A stretch of DNA of 64,000 bases, taken from assembly GCA_019918135.1 (NCBI GenBank), contig WBZZ01003665.1, positions 62,501-126,500 on the forward strand, read 5' to 3'. Under the pieces are notes generated by a model that was given only the letters and a program-made list of their open reading frames with translations, was not told where the DNA came from and ran no database searches. This DNA is from Paulinella micropora (Eukaryota > Cercozoa > Imbricatea > Euglyphida > Paulinellidae). Below are positions 40,896-55,042 of this stretch, piece by piece; within the stretch, counting starts at the first letter, position 1; the number at the start of each line of letters is the position of its first letter. A program made the position numbers and the translations under genes.

Positions 40896-42929
40896 ACATA
40901 CTAGACTACCTGAGGCTCCACGGATTCAGCGAATGAGTAGGCTGGTGACAGGACATTGCCATGTCGAGCTTGGAGCCGAGGAGGAAGTTTCCTGATTTGC
41001 ATATGTCTACACATGGCGTTTCCCTCTACATTAAGACTGAGTACCTGACTACATTATTATGTTACATATCATTTGCAGTACCGTAAATCTATTTTCTTAA
41101 AGTCATTTTCCGCAATTTTCATCGTGTTCATCGTCCAGCTCGTCGGTTGAAAATTCTCTTTCTTCTCTCTGCTTTTTCCCGTTCTGCCTGCGTTTCTTAT
41201 TACTATCACAGCAGCTTTTCCCTTCCCGTCGGAGGCTCTCACATAATGCGTCACTGCATAAGTATGCACCATCGGGCCGGCGAGCTAGCCTCCGAGGCTG
41301 AACTGTCGGATCTTAAATCAAAGTTCAACAGTGCCGCTCATACAAACTCCAGTTTGAATACCAACCATAATTCATGTTCCTGGTAATGGTTTCTTTTCAG
41401 CTCAACGAAAAGCAAGCGTTCTTCAATTATATATTAATATTAATTAACCCTCAACCTGGAACTTATATTGCATTCTTAAAAGTGTTTGCGGACGGTAAAG
41501 AAACCTAAAATATGCTCGTACTTGCCCTTGCACTGAGCCAGAAATTTCCCACGAAACCCACCGAAGGAGGACGTTGTTGGAGAGGTTGTTTGAGTCTTAT
41601 AATACCCTCCACATCCGTTCAAGGACCATCTCAAAAGATATATTGTAACCCCGGTGACAAACGACTTCGTCGAATCCTGTTAGACCTATCAACATCTATC
41701 AATATAATTAATCGATTAGTCGGCTCAGTATGGTCCGGCATATGTAATGTCTGTTATTAGAGCAATTACTTATTATGTCCTGCCTAGTATGTATGTATTC
41801 GGGCCGTTCCCTTGGCGCCCTTTTTTCAATAAAGTTTCTACTGTAGGCCAGGTGACAGCTAGTATACGGCAGATTATTATTAAGTTAGTCTCACAGGTTA
41901 TAGAGCCTTGTAGCCAATGGACAACTTGAAAACCTCCGTGATTGCGACCACTGGCAGTCTTAAACCTGCACTCGAGGCGTCCCCCTCCTACCGGCTTGCG
42001 ATTTCGTTGATTAGGTAATTACCCTGTCACTCCGGCACGGATCTAATACCTTTACACTCCGGTTTACTGAGGGACTCCGTTAGAAGCCATGATACCAATC
42101 GACACTTTTAATCCGCAAGTAGTATAGCAGAACTGACAAACTCAAAGGTAATAGCGAAACTGAAATAAAGTCCTCACGCCGCTGAGGCTGTAATTATTCA
42201 AGTTACACAATTGTTATTGTCCAATCCTGAATGCCAATCATAGACCATTACGCCGAGTCACCGGGCCGTTATCATTATTGACTAGAACTATACGGTCATT
42301 CGACTATACGAATAAACTACTTACCAGTCACAAAGTAATAACTAATAGTAAACGTAGTTATCCTACCAACGCTCCCCCTTAGTTCTATGTCGATATGCAA
42401 ATTACCAATCAATACATCTACGATTAATAAGTATAGCAATGCGATAATGGCCGCCATTCCAATTAGTACTGAAAGATGATGATGTTTGGTCACAAAACTG
42501 AGAAATTGCCATCCTTGTCCAGTCCAACGTTGCCGCTTCTTTGTCAAGTTGACATCTCGACCTTGTCGATTAAAGCTTCAGCATAGGTCCTCCAAGTTGA
42601 TCAAACTCGTACGTTACTGAATTACATTATTGATTAAAGCTTCAGCATGCCCGGATGATTCCGCCGAAGATGAAAACTACTCGCTGCGAAGACCGCTCTG
42701 ACGGCTGATGTCCATGCTCCGCTCTTGCCGCGATATGCGATCGATGGTGGTGAGTTCACACGCCTGCTTTCGCGCTCGACTTCTACTTCGATGGGAACAT
42801 CGCCTCGAGATGCCGCTCAACTACCTGCTCAAGACACTTCCTCCACACTTCAAAGAGAGAAAACTCACAAGAGAGCAACACAAGTTGACTTTGCGTAAAT
42901 TTGCGTATTTAGCGTGAGTTTGCAGACTC
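40896..42929. other. Unit 2 region with no recognised gene
   Basis: Counterpart of 28746-30779, including the possible copia LTR at about 42098-42370. Only scattered single-base differences from units 1 and 3 are seen. Confidence 0.5.
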
Positions 42930-43641
42930 GAGATATAAAATCATCGATCAAGTTTTACCATAAACTTACTAACGAGATACTCAAATTGATCCTTAGGAAC
43001 ATGTTTGGTTAGTACGTCTGCAATTTGTTTCTTAGTTCCTACCTTACAAATTTAATCTCATTCTCTCTCTGTGCGTGATGAATGAAATGAAGTTCTAGTG
43101 GTAAGTGTTTAGTGCGTGGTCTTGACATTCCCCTTTCTGCTGCTAAGATGGTCTGTGCATTATCTTCATAAAGCTCTATCGGTCCTTTCCGTGCTATATC
43201 TAATTCTTCCGTGATATGTCGTATAGCCAATCCTTCCCGTATACACTCTGCTGCTGCGAAAATTTCAGCGTCATTAGAACTAAGTGCAATCCTAGTCTGT
43301 CGCTTTGACAACCAAGCTACCGGGTCTCCTCCCCAAAGCACTACATATCCTGTACGTGACTTTCCGGCTTTCTTACAGACCTTATGTGCTGCATCGGGCC
43401 ACAGAGTAATTCGCGGGTATGTCCTTCCTTCTTGAGATGATCTAGGCCCGTGAAATGCAATACCGCGATACGAACTTTTCAAATACCTGAAGATCCTACC
43501 TATCAGAGCATAAGCAAGTCCTGGATTTACTGTTTCATCCCTCTCCCCCGACCCTCGCAACCAGCGTGAAACCAACACTGTAGCTAAGAATACCATGCCC
43601 GTCCAAAGGCCCAAAACAAACAGCTCGAGAAGTTCCGTCAT
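42930..43641 (-). mobile_element. Ty1/copia fossil, RNase H end (unit 2)
   Basis: Second tandem copy of the copia RNase H relic at 30780-31491. The long open part is identical at protein level. Broken and partial. Confidence 0.75.
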
Positions 43642-46600
43642 GCTCTACTAGTGACACTGTAGCAAAGGGCTAATACATGGACCAAGTTCCGCCATGCAGC
43701 AAAGTTGCTGCCGTCATGCGCCACCATGCGCACAGTTCAACACAGGTCCCATAAGTCCTAAGATGGGGTAACAAAGAAAGTAAAATAACACCGGTACCAT
43801 CATCCTTTCTCCCCAAATAAGGTGGAAGAAGCCAGAGAGGATAATAGAGAAACCAATCCAATTAAGGACCAAACTGAAACCACTTCCAAGGTCTACTAGC
43901 TTCAAGATGATGGAAAAGCGTTGCTGCACAGAAAGAACAGGTATACTCGTGACGCTCCCGTAAGGGAGACCAAGGGGGGAAAAGTTCAAGAAAGGATGCC
44001 ACGCTACTAAAGCCAGCTCCACAAGGAGTAGTAAGCACACCCTCCCACCCCCAACGCCACAGACCAACAGCAACATAACCAACAATAGTCAAGGACATGT
44101 CCAGATAACAGAGAACGACGCCACCTCTCAAACTCACACAAGGAGGAAGTGGAGAGAAAGAGAGTTAGATTGTCCACTAGACCGAATAAGGGAATGTCCC
44201 AGCACCCGCCAGGGCACCCAACAAACTTCCCAAAGCCGACATGAGTCCAACGTTCCACACCAAGCCGAAGAAAGGGAGAAAGGTCCAAAAGCCTGCAGAA
44301 AGAGAAAGCACAGGCAGACCGAACATTAAAGAACGTGCCAGTAACTAAATAAATGTCATAGCAAAGAGCTCGCAGAGCATAAACAAATGAAGTAAAGTCA
44401 GTTATCATCCACCCAGATGCTAGGTATGGGCATGTGTGTGCCATGTTCTCACCGAACACTCCCCCCACCTCAGCAAAAGCTTGAGACTGAATGCACACAG
44501 AGTGGGAAGCAAAAGGAACAATTTACTGACACCACACAGACACGCCAGCACACGTACAGGACAAGTGAGGCCAACATAGCTCCATAAGCACAGCTCAATA
44601 CATGAAAATGTCTCGTAAAACACGGTGACATTTGTGTATGTCTTCAGCCATGATAGACTGTTCTGCCTAGTATGTCTATCTCAACCTGTGCTCTCAGTTA
44701 ACATCTCACCTTGCCATAGAGTGGGCTCTGGGCTACTCAATGTGCCTCTGGCCTCTCGAATAAAATCTGAATGCCCCTTGGCTCTTTACACACATAAAAT
44801 ACTAACACACCACATACCTATAATGTGTGTTCTGTTGGACCTCAAAGGTCTCTTGTCGTCCCTTGACTCTTGCATCAACACTAAACTGAACAAAATGAAT
44901 AATTAGTTGCCACCGAAAAGAGCAACACCACCAGCATGCAAACATACCCAAAAGAAACATGTTGTGTGTCCAACGGTGCATGCAATGAAAACAATGTGAG
45001 TGGGTAAAAGATGAATGTACGTGAAGAGCAAAAACAGCTGTAAGCAACGCCAGCCGGCCCTTCCACGACCCGAAGCTGTCCAATGATCAAACAGCCCCAG
45101 GCCCTCCCACCACACCAAGTCAGCGGGCTTACAAATAGCTCCACTATGCAGGAAAAGGTCTCAAATGTCTGACACAAGCCTTCCTGTCCCACCGGGGTCC
45201 CAACACGCAAAGCAGCAAACCGGCTGCCTGCCCCAACCCCAAAACAAAAAACAGTCACCAACGCTCGGGTTCGCCATATCTAGCTCAACAGCCTCAGGTG
45301 CCTCCCCTTGTCATTGTCGTCTAAACTTATGCTCTCGTCAGAGCAAACAAACTTGGGGTAACTAAAGTTAATGAGGGCCCTCCAACACATTACATGTGTG
45401 GCAGCCACCCGGCTGATAAACATAATTCCCACACACCCTACTTCGCGATCTTGTAGGCTTGGCCCCCGTTTTCTGGCACTACCCTGTCGGTGTTACACAA
45501 ACTAAAAGGGGTAGCTAGCCCCTACCCAACCATAGACCTTCAGCCCCCGAGACGGTGCACTCAGTACAGGCTTCTCCAAAGATCTGTGCCTCTAGTCTAA
45601 CCACGTACCGTGCCGAGTACTGATTCAACCCTAGAAGGTCTTCAACTAATTGCTACAGCACAGTGCAGGCAATTGTCACGTTCGTGTCTTGTCCTGTTCC
45701 TGTTCGTCCAACCAAGTCTCATATGTACCTGACCTACCAAACCAGTCTGCCACTTTTAGAATACATAAAGGTCTTCTAGACACGCATGAACGAACACCAC
45801 GAGTGACAGAAAAGACGGAAGGACGAAGACGAGGCAACTTGAAGCAGCTCCAACCGAAGACGCAAAGTCCCACCAAAAGCTACACCTTCAGATTCAGCTC
45901 GATGCGCAGTGGCCCTTCTGGCAGACGCATGAGCTCTCATCTTCGAGTTTGTAGCCACGTCACACTGCCGACTCGCTCCCATTTTCCTATCCCCTCCTTC
46001 CGTTAGGCTCCTCGCAGGGAACGCACTAACAAGGCTCATAACCCGATGAACAATTTGAACTGAGGTCCGGGTAGGGCCTTTGAAACTAGCCTGTTAACCG
46101 GAGGCTCCGGGATCCCAGTTGTCTACCACCATTTTACTGAGTCACACTGAGATTAACTAAAAAGGAAACCAACCTCACCAACTTCAATCGGTAATATATG
46201 AAGGAAATTTGCCACCAGTACCAGAAAACTGGCATGGTAGTACAGGAACTTATCATAACTAGCATAAGTACTAAGTATTAAGTACTTAGAAGAGTGAAGC
46301 TAACGTGACTATACGGTTATGCTGTAGTGGACTAGGATCTAATTAATTTGTCCAATGTACTGTTCATGTGCTGCTAGTGTTTGCTCAATGGTGTGACTAC
46401 TCAGGAGCCGGAAATAAATGAGGAAACAGATCCGAGAGGAAGCTCAGAGTCTCAACCGACGATATTTACCAATCTACCGGTATTACCTACTGTTCCAGTA
46501 TAAGAAGGAGAGGGGATTGTAGCAGCAGATAGGTAAATATGCGACGTTTTCTTATACTTCTATACACAGTGATGTATAGATGAGCTATATCTAGTCAAGA

Positions 46601-48203
46601 TATGGTTATCAATGTAACTTTACTAGGTTGCCAGGGGAGAGGTTCACATTCTGTACTTCAGACACTTGGTCTTTATTGAGACAGAAGGAAACTGAACCCA
46701 ACACGGGCTCAATCAAATTGAACTAATTGCCCGCCTAAACTTGAATAAAGGAAATACAACTGAGTATAATAGGTAAAGCAATGATCAGTCCTATGAAGGA
46801 ACTGACTGCCACTAGGCCAGTACCAGAAATATTAATAACTATGTAAAAACATGTAGAGGCCGATATGACTAAATACTATTAATATATTAATAAATTGTCC
46901 ATTGCTCCCCCTATTTAGGAATAGCGGCCGATATGAGCCAACATGGTAAATGTCATAACGCCAGACAACAGCCAAACAAGTTCATCAATAAAATATTGAA
47001 ACAACTCAAACAGCAAAACCTTCAACACATCGTTAAGCAATACACACATCAACATCATTATCAATATCGCATACTATGCAATCTACACCATTCGCACGGA
47101 AAATGACCAACACGCAATATGAAGATTGTAATGCCCCCAACGATAGCTCGTAAAAAGTCGGTAATACAACCAAACACAGTCCTCAAGAATGAGAATGATG
47201 TCTCGTTGTATTAGCTCAGTGAAGCCAAAAAGGAAAACGGCAACAGACCAGGAATAAAATGGCATCAGGTCCAATCCGGACAAATAATACTGAAAAGCAA
47301 GCTGGTGCACCTGTCACCAGGAAAAGGTATTTTTTACCGGCTATCCGGGGGTGATGCCTACAGTACCCCCTCCCGATTTTATGACGGAAATAGCATTTTC
47401 GTCATACACCTTCTGATTTCTTTCTGCAAATAGTATGCGCTATGGAGTCATGCCACACAGCGCATCGACCCACGGATAGACGCTAAAAGACGATAAATAT
47501 ATCCTCATACGGCACGTCAAAGCGGATTCTCTAGCCTTTCTTGTAAATTTTGAACTCCTTCCCTCAATTTCTTTTTTTTTCTTTTTTTTTTTCGGCAGTA
47601 TGTCAAGAACAAACGTACAATTAATAAAAAAAATACAAGCAACGTGGTGCTGTAGTACGATTCCCCCTTTGATCTCCTTCTTCTTCTTATCATTATCATT
47701 ATTATTATTATTATTCACAGGGAGATCGTAAGTACATTGTCTTTTTTAATGACATACCCTTGTATAAGGCGGATATCCTATGATATAGTATTAGGGGGCC
47801 AGTCCTAATAGCTATATCCGAAGTCGAGGTGTATGTACCCGACCCTGCGATATACCGACACAAGTAGAGATTGACCGTGCTCAGGTACGACAGTATATAA
47901 TCTATCGTAAAAAATAATTTAATGAAAGTTTCAGAGAACATTTCATTTTCGAGAACATCATCCCAGGACTTGGAAAGGGTCATACCCGGGAACACCATCG
48001 CTCAATACACTAGCGATCCCCGTATACGGTGTAGTATCATCGTCGATCGACCTTTCGCACTCGTATGTTGCGATCGAATGCCAAGTTATATCACTGAGTC
48101 TTTTTAATATTCATATTGATAACTGATGATGCATGATCAAATCATGATACGCCGTGGGCAATCAATCAGTTTATTTGAGACGCATAAAGAAAAATAGTTT
48201 CTT
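43642..48203. other. Unit 2 region with no recognised gene
   Basis: Counterpart of 31492-36059, including the possible LTR edge at about 47362. Several homopolymer runs in this stretch are one base shorter than in both other units. Confidence 0.45.
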
Positions 48204-51200
48204 TGTCACTGCCTTCGTCGTCTGGCGCGGATTTCTTTGCCTGGTGGAGGACCACCAACAAAAGTCAGATCGAACTTTGACTGTTCGAGAATGTCCCAGA
48301 TCTTATTAGGGATTCCGCCCAACGATAATTCAAAAGGGACATCAAGCACTCCTCTTGGCAGTGTCTGAATGGTCCACGCAGTGTAATCCTTGTCTCTGGG
48401 AGTAATTGTATCATCCCATGTCTCGAGACTTTTTGCGTCTTTATATACTGGCAGATAATGTCTTGCCTTTGGAACCTCAACCGGTCCATACTTCTCCAGA
48501 ACTGGAGTATCGGTTGTACTATCTTTGCGGCTGATGATATTTTGAGTGTCCGTGTGACACGCATCTGTCGTGGGACCGCCACGACCCGCATCAAGTATAA
48601 GTCTGAGAGAGTGTCATCAGCGACATGTTGTTCCGCTGGTCTCATCAGATAGAAAACATTTTTCACCCATGCGATGGTTGCTATCGCATCGCCTTCCTTC
48701 CATCGCTCATGGACAATCTCAACGTTGCCCGCGTTTGGGTCAGTGTCCGTCCCCTCCTCCTCCTGGTGGACGTCCTTTGATCTCATCGACCTCATCGCCT
48801 TCCTCGGTTGGTCGTTGATAAGATCATTCCGCGCTCTCCTTAGCTGCGCCTCTGTGATCTTCTCCTTCTTTCCGCTATGCTCTCGCGGAGACTTGGACTG
48901 AGTCCCCACCGCGCTTATGCGGTCAGTCTTCTCCTTGCTGTCCACCTCACTCTCCTCCTTCTCAGCTATCGGTGCCCGATAAGCATCGTCTTGGTCTATG
49001 CCAGCCTCCTTGTGGATGGGCGGCACCTCTTTGAAATCATCCTTCATCCGTTTTAACGCCTCCTCAACGGATTCATCTTCCAGTAAGAAGGGATCATACT
49101 TAATCAGCTTCTTACATTCACAATTTGCACCTTCCCTCTACCCCTGATCTTGTAATTCAGAGGTCCCGTCTGTTCCATAATCTGATAAGGTCCTTTCCAG
49201 TGAGTGAACAGCTTAGAGCTGACTCCCTTCGGGACTTGAGGATGGTACAATAGTACAATATCCCCGACCTGGAACTTGATCTGATCCAAGTGCGCTTGTC
49301 GCACCCCTTCAGCATCAGTCTTTCGGCGCTCCGCCTCTCTATGCGCCCTGACTATTTGTTCCGCCTCCATCTTCACTCTAAGTCTCATCCCAAACAACTC
49401 ATCCGCATCCGCCCAAGTGTCTTTTGGGTGAAGGAGCGAAGTCGGATATCAGGCTCACGCCCATATACTAACTGATATGGCGAGATTGAGCTCTTCGAGC
49501 CTCCTAACGCCGTAGAGGGTAGACAGTTCATTGCAAACGCAAATGATGGTGCTGCCTCGACCCATGCTCTTTGATTCTCCTTCTTCGTGCAATATATCTT
49601 TAGCGAGGCTTTGAGGGGTCTGTGTACCCGCTCGATTTTCCCATTTGCTCGCGGGTTATAGGCAGTAACATATTGCCATTTCATCCCGTAATACTTAGAT
49701 AGTTTGTCGATGACCTCGTTATTAAAGTCCGAGCCTCGATCAGAACATATCTTTCTTGGTACTCCGATCTGTGAGATGATCCTATCGATCAGCGCCTCGG
49801 CCGTCGTCTTGCCGGTAACGTCTTTGACAGGGATGATCCACACATAGTTGGTGGCTCTGTCAATAGCCGTAAGGAGGTATTTGTAACCATCCTTCGATTC
49901 TGGGAAAGGTCCCACATGATCAATGTGTATAAACTCAAACATCCCCGCATGAAGAGGAAATTCGCCAATCAGGCCGAAATTTGCCTTCAGTGGTGTTTTG
50001 TTTATCTTGCACGGGATGCATGCATCCACCGCCTGATCTATCTCCTCCTTCATCTTCTTCCACCAGAATCGCCTCGCTACGAACATATGAGTTCGTTGTC
50101 GACCCGGATGCGCCAAAAGTGGGCAATTGTGGGCTGCGACAAATATAAATCGTCTCAGACTCTCCGGTACCCAAAGGGTCCATTTGTCCGGCTGTGACGC
50201 ATAGCGACCGTGAAGGCCCTTGTACCACAGTAGACCATCTCTCCATCCCATCTCCTTCATCTGATCTTTGATCGCTTTCGTCATCCGTAGCTCATGCGGG
50301 TTCTGATATAACTGTATCAGTTCTTTAAACTCCGGATCTTGAGCCTGTTGTTGCCTCCATGCGGTAGGCGAGGCTATATGGATAGTACCATCTTCTAGCC
50401 GTACCCCGATTCTTTCCGGGTCATCGTCTAGGTCACTTCTCCGCTCTTGAGGAGGCTCCGCATAAACTTCCTGCGTCTCCTCTTCCTCTCTTATGTTCGC
50501 CTTCGCATTCTCATATACCTCATAGGACCACTCAGCGTCCTCCTGGGTATGTAGCTCACAACATATCCCGTGATCCGGGCCTTGTGGACTGTACCGTAGA
50601 CCTGTGCGGTCATATCGGACTCCACTCGCCATCTCCATCGCCTCAATGTGGCTGACCTCATACACCTTGTCAGTGGACAAGTCTTCCATCTCCACCGTGG
50701 ACACCAACGCCGATACTTCTGAGTTAAACTCTAGCCTAGAGAGGCTATCAGCGACCACATTTCGCTTTCCCGGTAGATGGACCATTGTAAAATCGAAACA
50801 AGACAAGAACGCTTGCCACCGCGCCAGCCGTCCCGTCTGTTCATGATTCATCAACCATAACAGGTTATGATGATCAGTTCTGACAGTAAATTGAGGTCCT
50901 CCCCACAAATACTCTCTGAGCCTCTTGAGGGCCCATACTACCGCCAACGCCTCTCTTTGCCTTGTGCAATAGTTTCTCTCCGCCGCACACAACTTCCTAC
51001 TAATAAACATGATTGGGCGTAATTTCTTTTCCTCATCCTCTTGTTGTAATACAGCCCCAATCGCAAACTTAGATGCGTCTGTATCGACTACGAATTGTTT
51101 CGTAAAGTCGGGCATCGTTAACACCAGTCCTCCGTCTTTCGGGTCTTTGTAAATGAGATCTTTGAGCGCATGAAACGCTTGCAAAGCCTCTTCGTCCCAC

Positions 51201-51726
51201 TTCTCAAAGTCTCCAAAATCTATCATTTTCTCCACTTTAGCCCGTGTTGCACCCCAATCGGGTATAAACTGGCTATAGTATTGCGCCATCGCAAGGAATG
51301 AGTGCAATTCAGTGTGGTTCTTCGGTATCGGTCGATTCATAATCTCCTCCCTCTTCTCTTTGGATATCGAGACTCGATTATGGGAGATCTCGTACCCTAA
51401 GTATGTCACACTCGTCTTGGCAAGTTGACACTTCTTTAGATTGCACTTCAGGCCAAAAGCTCCGATGCGCCTGAATATATCGGACAAATGATCGATATGC
51501 TCCTCCATTGTGTTAGAGTATACGATAATGTCATCGATATAGCAAAATGCATATTCTCCCGCCTTCTGTCCCCGCCTTCTCATAAAGCCACCGTCAGACA
51601 AATCATCGTACTGACTGCTCAACATCTTCTGCATCGCCTTCTGGAAAAGTCCTGGGGCTTGCTTGAGGCCCATCGGAAGCACTTTCCATTGATATATTTC
51701 CATACCCACCACAAATGCCGTCAGCC
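48204..51726 (-). mobile_element. Ty3/gypsy-type LTR retrotransposon, pol part (unit 2)
   Basis: Second tandem copy of the gypsy pol region with the same RT, RNase H, integrase and GPY order. It is more broken than the unit 1 copy (about three breaks). Some of these may be sequencing errors, given the homopolymer pattern of this unit. Confidence 0.9.
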
Positions 51727-51792
51727 ATTGTTGGTTTTTTTTTTCTTGGTCTTTCCTGCCGTCTCTTCATGCTAGTTCTCTTGATGTTGCAG

Positions 51793-52115
51793 AAACTATT
51801 CTGTTCTCTCGACCTTGACCAGGTCATTCCGCTCTCTGCCTGGACACATGCCTGCACATCCCAGCTTTGCTTGTGTTATACAGTTAGCTTTACCCAGATA
51901 TTGCAGAATGTGCACGCACGCGCCATCACGTACCGCCGCTGCTGTTTTCGTTTGGGCTGTCATGCACATCAACAATATGCTGAGTGTGCTGCTTCCTACG
52001 CCACTCGGATGGTTCGTGGGTTTTTCTCCTTTACGCGTATGGAAGCTTGATGGGGGAGAGATTCGATGCGGCATGGTGTGTTTGTGTGGATGGAAGGGGG
52101 AAGTTTGGGGAGGGG

Positions 52116-52179
<64 letters not shown>

Positions 52180-53008
52180 ACAGGACACGATCTGGGATGT
52201 GGTCCTCACAGGATGGATTTGTGTCCACCGCGGAGCTCACACAAGCACTGCAAGTTCCCCCTGAGCAGGCCAAAGACATGATTGCAGAGGCAATATCTGC
52301 AACCACAAGCACAGCCAATACCTCTGCTTACAAACCTTCAGACCGCAACATAAGACCATACAGTGCACCATATATTGAGTACACACTCACAAACACACAC
52401 ACACACGCAGACACACACTTATGCACACACACACACACACACGCATAGAAACATATACTCTTTCTCTTTCTTCTGGCCGTGGTGCTGCAGGTCGACAAGA
52501 ACGGGGATGGGCAAGTCGATTACTCTGAGTTTTTGTCCATGTGGACGCAACGCAAGGCAGAGGTAGTACTCGCAGGCCGTGCTCCAAGCGCATGATCCAG
52601 CTTTGCCCTCTTTAGCTTCACCCTCTTCTTGGCAATTTCAACAGATTATCGTGGGTGCAGTGTTATGTCTGCTTTATGTATCTGCAGGACTTGTTCGCAT
52701 TGGCCAATCCGTTCACAGAACAGCCTGCCCACCCCGCCTCCGTCCTCATGTCCAGGTCCTCCCCGAACCGTTGCACGCTCAACCTGCGTCTCGCCGAGTA
52801 TATTGAGCTCACCTCCCTTCCCTCCCTCTTTGCCACAGCGTTTTGTCTGCGCCCTTCCGGCGGAGAATCAAACTCACAGGTGGAGACAAGGGTGCTCAGA
52901 TGTCTTGAACACCATACGCTCAGACCGCCTACTGCACTGTGTGCAGTGATGCGATGTGTACATCCCCGCCCCGCGACATGCCTCAGAAGAGCTCGGTGTA
53001 CATCATAG
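51793..53008 (+). pseudogene. Third copy of the last CDPK exons
   Basis: Exons at 51793-51822, 52212-52289, 52491-52562 and 52688-53008, with splice sites and EF-hand loops as in the first copy. No kinase exons precede it in unit 3. It looks unable to make a kinase on its own. Confidence 0.75.
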
Positions 53009-55042
53009 ACATACTAGACTACCTGAGGCTCCACGGATTCAGCGAATGAGTAGGCTGGTGACAGGACATTGCCATGTCGAGCTTGGAGCCGAGGAGGAAG
53101 TTTCCTGATTTGCATATGTCTACACATGGCGTTTCCCTCTACATTAAGACTGAGTACCTGACTACATTATTATGTTACATATCATTTGCAGTACCGTAAA
53201 TCTATTTTCTTAAAGTCATTTTCCGCAATTTTCATCGTGTTCATCGTCCAGCTCGTCGGTTGAAAATTCTCTTTCTTCTCTCTGCTTTTTCCCGTTCTGC
53301 CTGCGTTTCTTATTACTATCACAGCAGCTTTTCCCTTCCCGTCGGAGGCTCTCACATAATGCGTCACTGCATAAGTATGCACCATCGGGCCGGCGAGCTA
53401 GCCTCCGAGGCTGAACTGTCGGATCTTAAATCAAAGTTCAACAGTGCCGCTCATACAAACTCCAGTTTGAATACCAACCATAATTCATGTTCCTGGTAAT
53501 GGTTTCTTTTCAGCTCAACGAAAAGCAAGCGTTCTTCAATTATATATTAATATTAATTAACCCTCAACCTGGAACTTATATTGCATTCTTAAAAGTGTTT
53601 GCGGACGGTAAAGAAACCTAAAATATGCTCGTACTTGCCCTTGCACTGAGCCAGAAATTTCCCACGAAACCCACCGAAGGAGGACGTTGTTGGAGAGGTT
53701 GTTTGAGTCTTATAATACCCTCCACATCCGTTCAAGGACCATCTCAAAAGATATATTGTAACCCCGGTGACAAACGACTTCGTCGAATCCTGTTAGACCT
53801 ATCAACATCTATCAATATAATTAATCGATTAGTCGGCTCAGTATGGTCCGGCATATGTAATGTCTGTTATTAGAGCAATTACTTATTATGTCCTGCCTAG
53901 TATGTATGTATTCGGGCCGTTCCCTTGGCGCCCTTTTTTCAATAAAGTTTCTACTGTAGGCCAGGTGACAGCTAGTATACGGCAGATTATTATTAAGTTA
54001 GTCTCACAGGTTATAGAGCCTTGTAGCCAATGGACAACTTGAAAACCTCCGTGATTGCGACCACTGGCAGTCTTAAACCTGCACTCGAGGCGTCCCCCTC
54101 CTACCGGCTTGCGATTTCGTTGATTAGGTAATTACCCTGTCACTCCGGCACGGATCTAATACCTTTACACTCCGGTTTACTGAGGGACTCCGTTAGAAGC
54201 CATGATACCAATCGACACTTTTAATCCGCAAGTAGTATAGCAGAACTGACAAACTCAAAGGTAATAGCGAAACTGAAATAAAGTCCTCACGCCGCTGAGG
54301 CTGTAATTATTCAAGTTACACAATTGTTATTGTCCAATCCTGAATGCCAATCATAGACCATTACGCCGAGTCACCGGGCCGTTATCATTATTGACTAGAA
54401 CTATACGGTCATTCGACTATACGAATAAACTACTTACCAGTCACAAAGTAATAACTAATAGTAAACGTAGTTATCCTACCAACGCTCCCCCTTAGTTCTA
54501 TGTCGATATGCAAATTACCAATCAATACATCTACGATTAATAAGTATAGCAATGCGATAATGGCCGCCATTCCAATTAGTACTGAAAGATGATGATGTTT
54601 GGTCACAAAACTGAGAAATTGCCATCCTTGTCCAGTCCAACGTTGCCGCTTCTTTGTCAAGTTGACATCTCGACCTTGTCGATTAAAGCTTCAGCATAGG
54701 TCCTCCAAGTTGATCAAACTCGTACGTTACTGAATTACATTATTGATTAAAGCTTCAGCATGCCCGGATGATTCCGCCGAAGATGAAAACTACTCGCTGC
54801 GAAGACCGCTCTGACGGCTGATGTCCATGCTCCGCTCTTGCCGCGATATGCGATCGATGGTGGTGAGTTCACACGCCTGCTTTCGCGCTCGACTTCTACT
54901 TCGATGGGAACATCGCCTCGAGATGCCGCTCAACTACCTGCTCAAGACACTTCCTCCACACTTCAAAGAGAGAAAACTCACAAGAGAGCAACACAAGTTG
55001 ACTTTGCGTAAATTTGCGTATTTAGCGTGAGTTTGCAGACTC
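53009..55042. other. Unit 3 region with no recognised gene
   Basis: Counterpart of 28746-30779, including the possible copia LTR at about 54211-54483. It shares its single-base variants with unit 2 rather than unit 1. Confidence 0.5.

Larger units (their letters stand above)
39615..51727. repeat. Tandem unit 2 (12.11 kb)
   Basis: Same content and order as unit 1. The junction sequence at 39601-39640 (GTCAGCC, one A, TTGTTGG) is identical to that at 51719-51740. By eye the left two thirds share single-base variants and repeat lengths with unit 3, and the right third shares them with unit 1. Confidence 0.9.
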
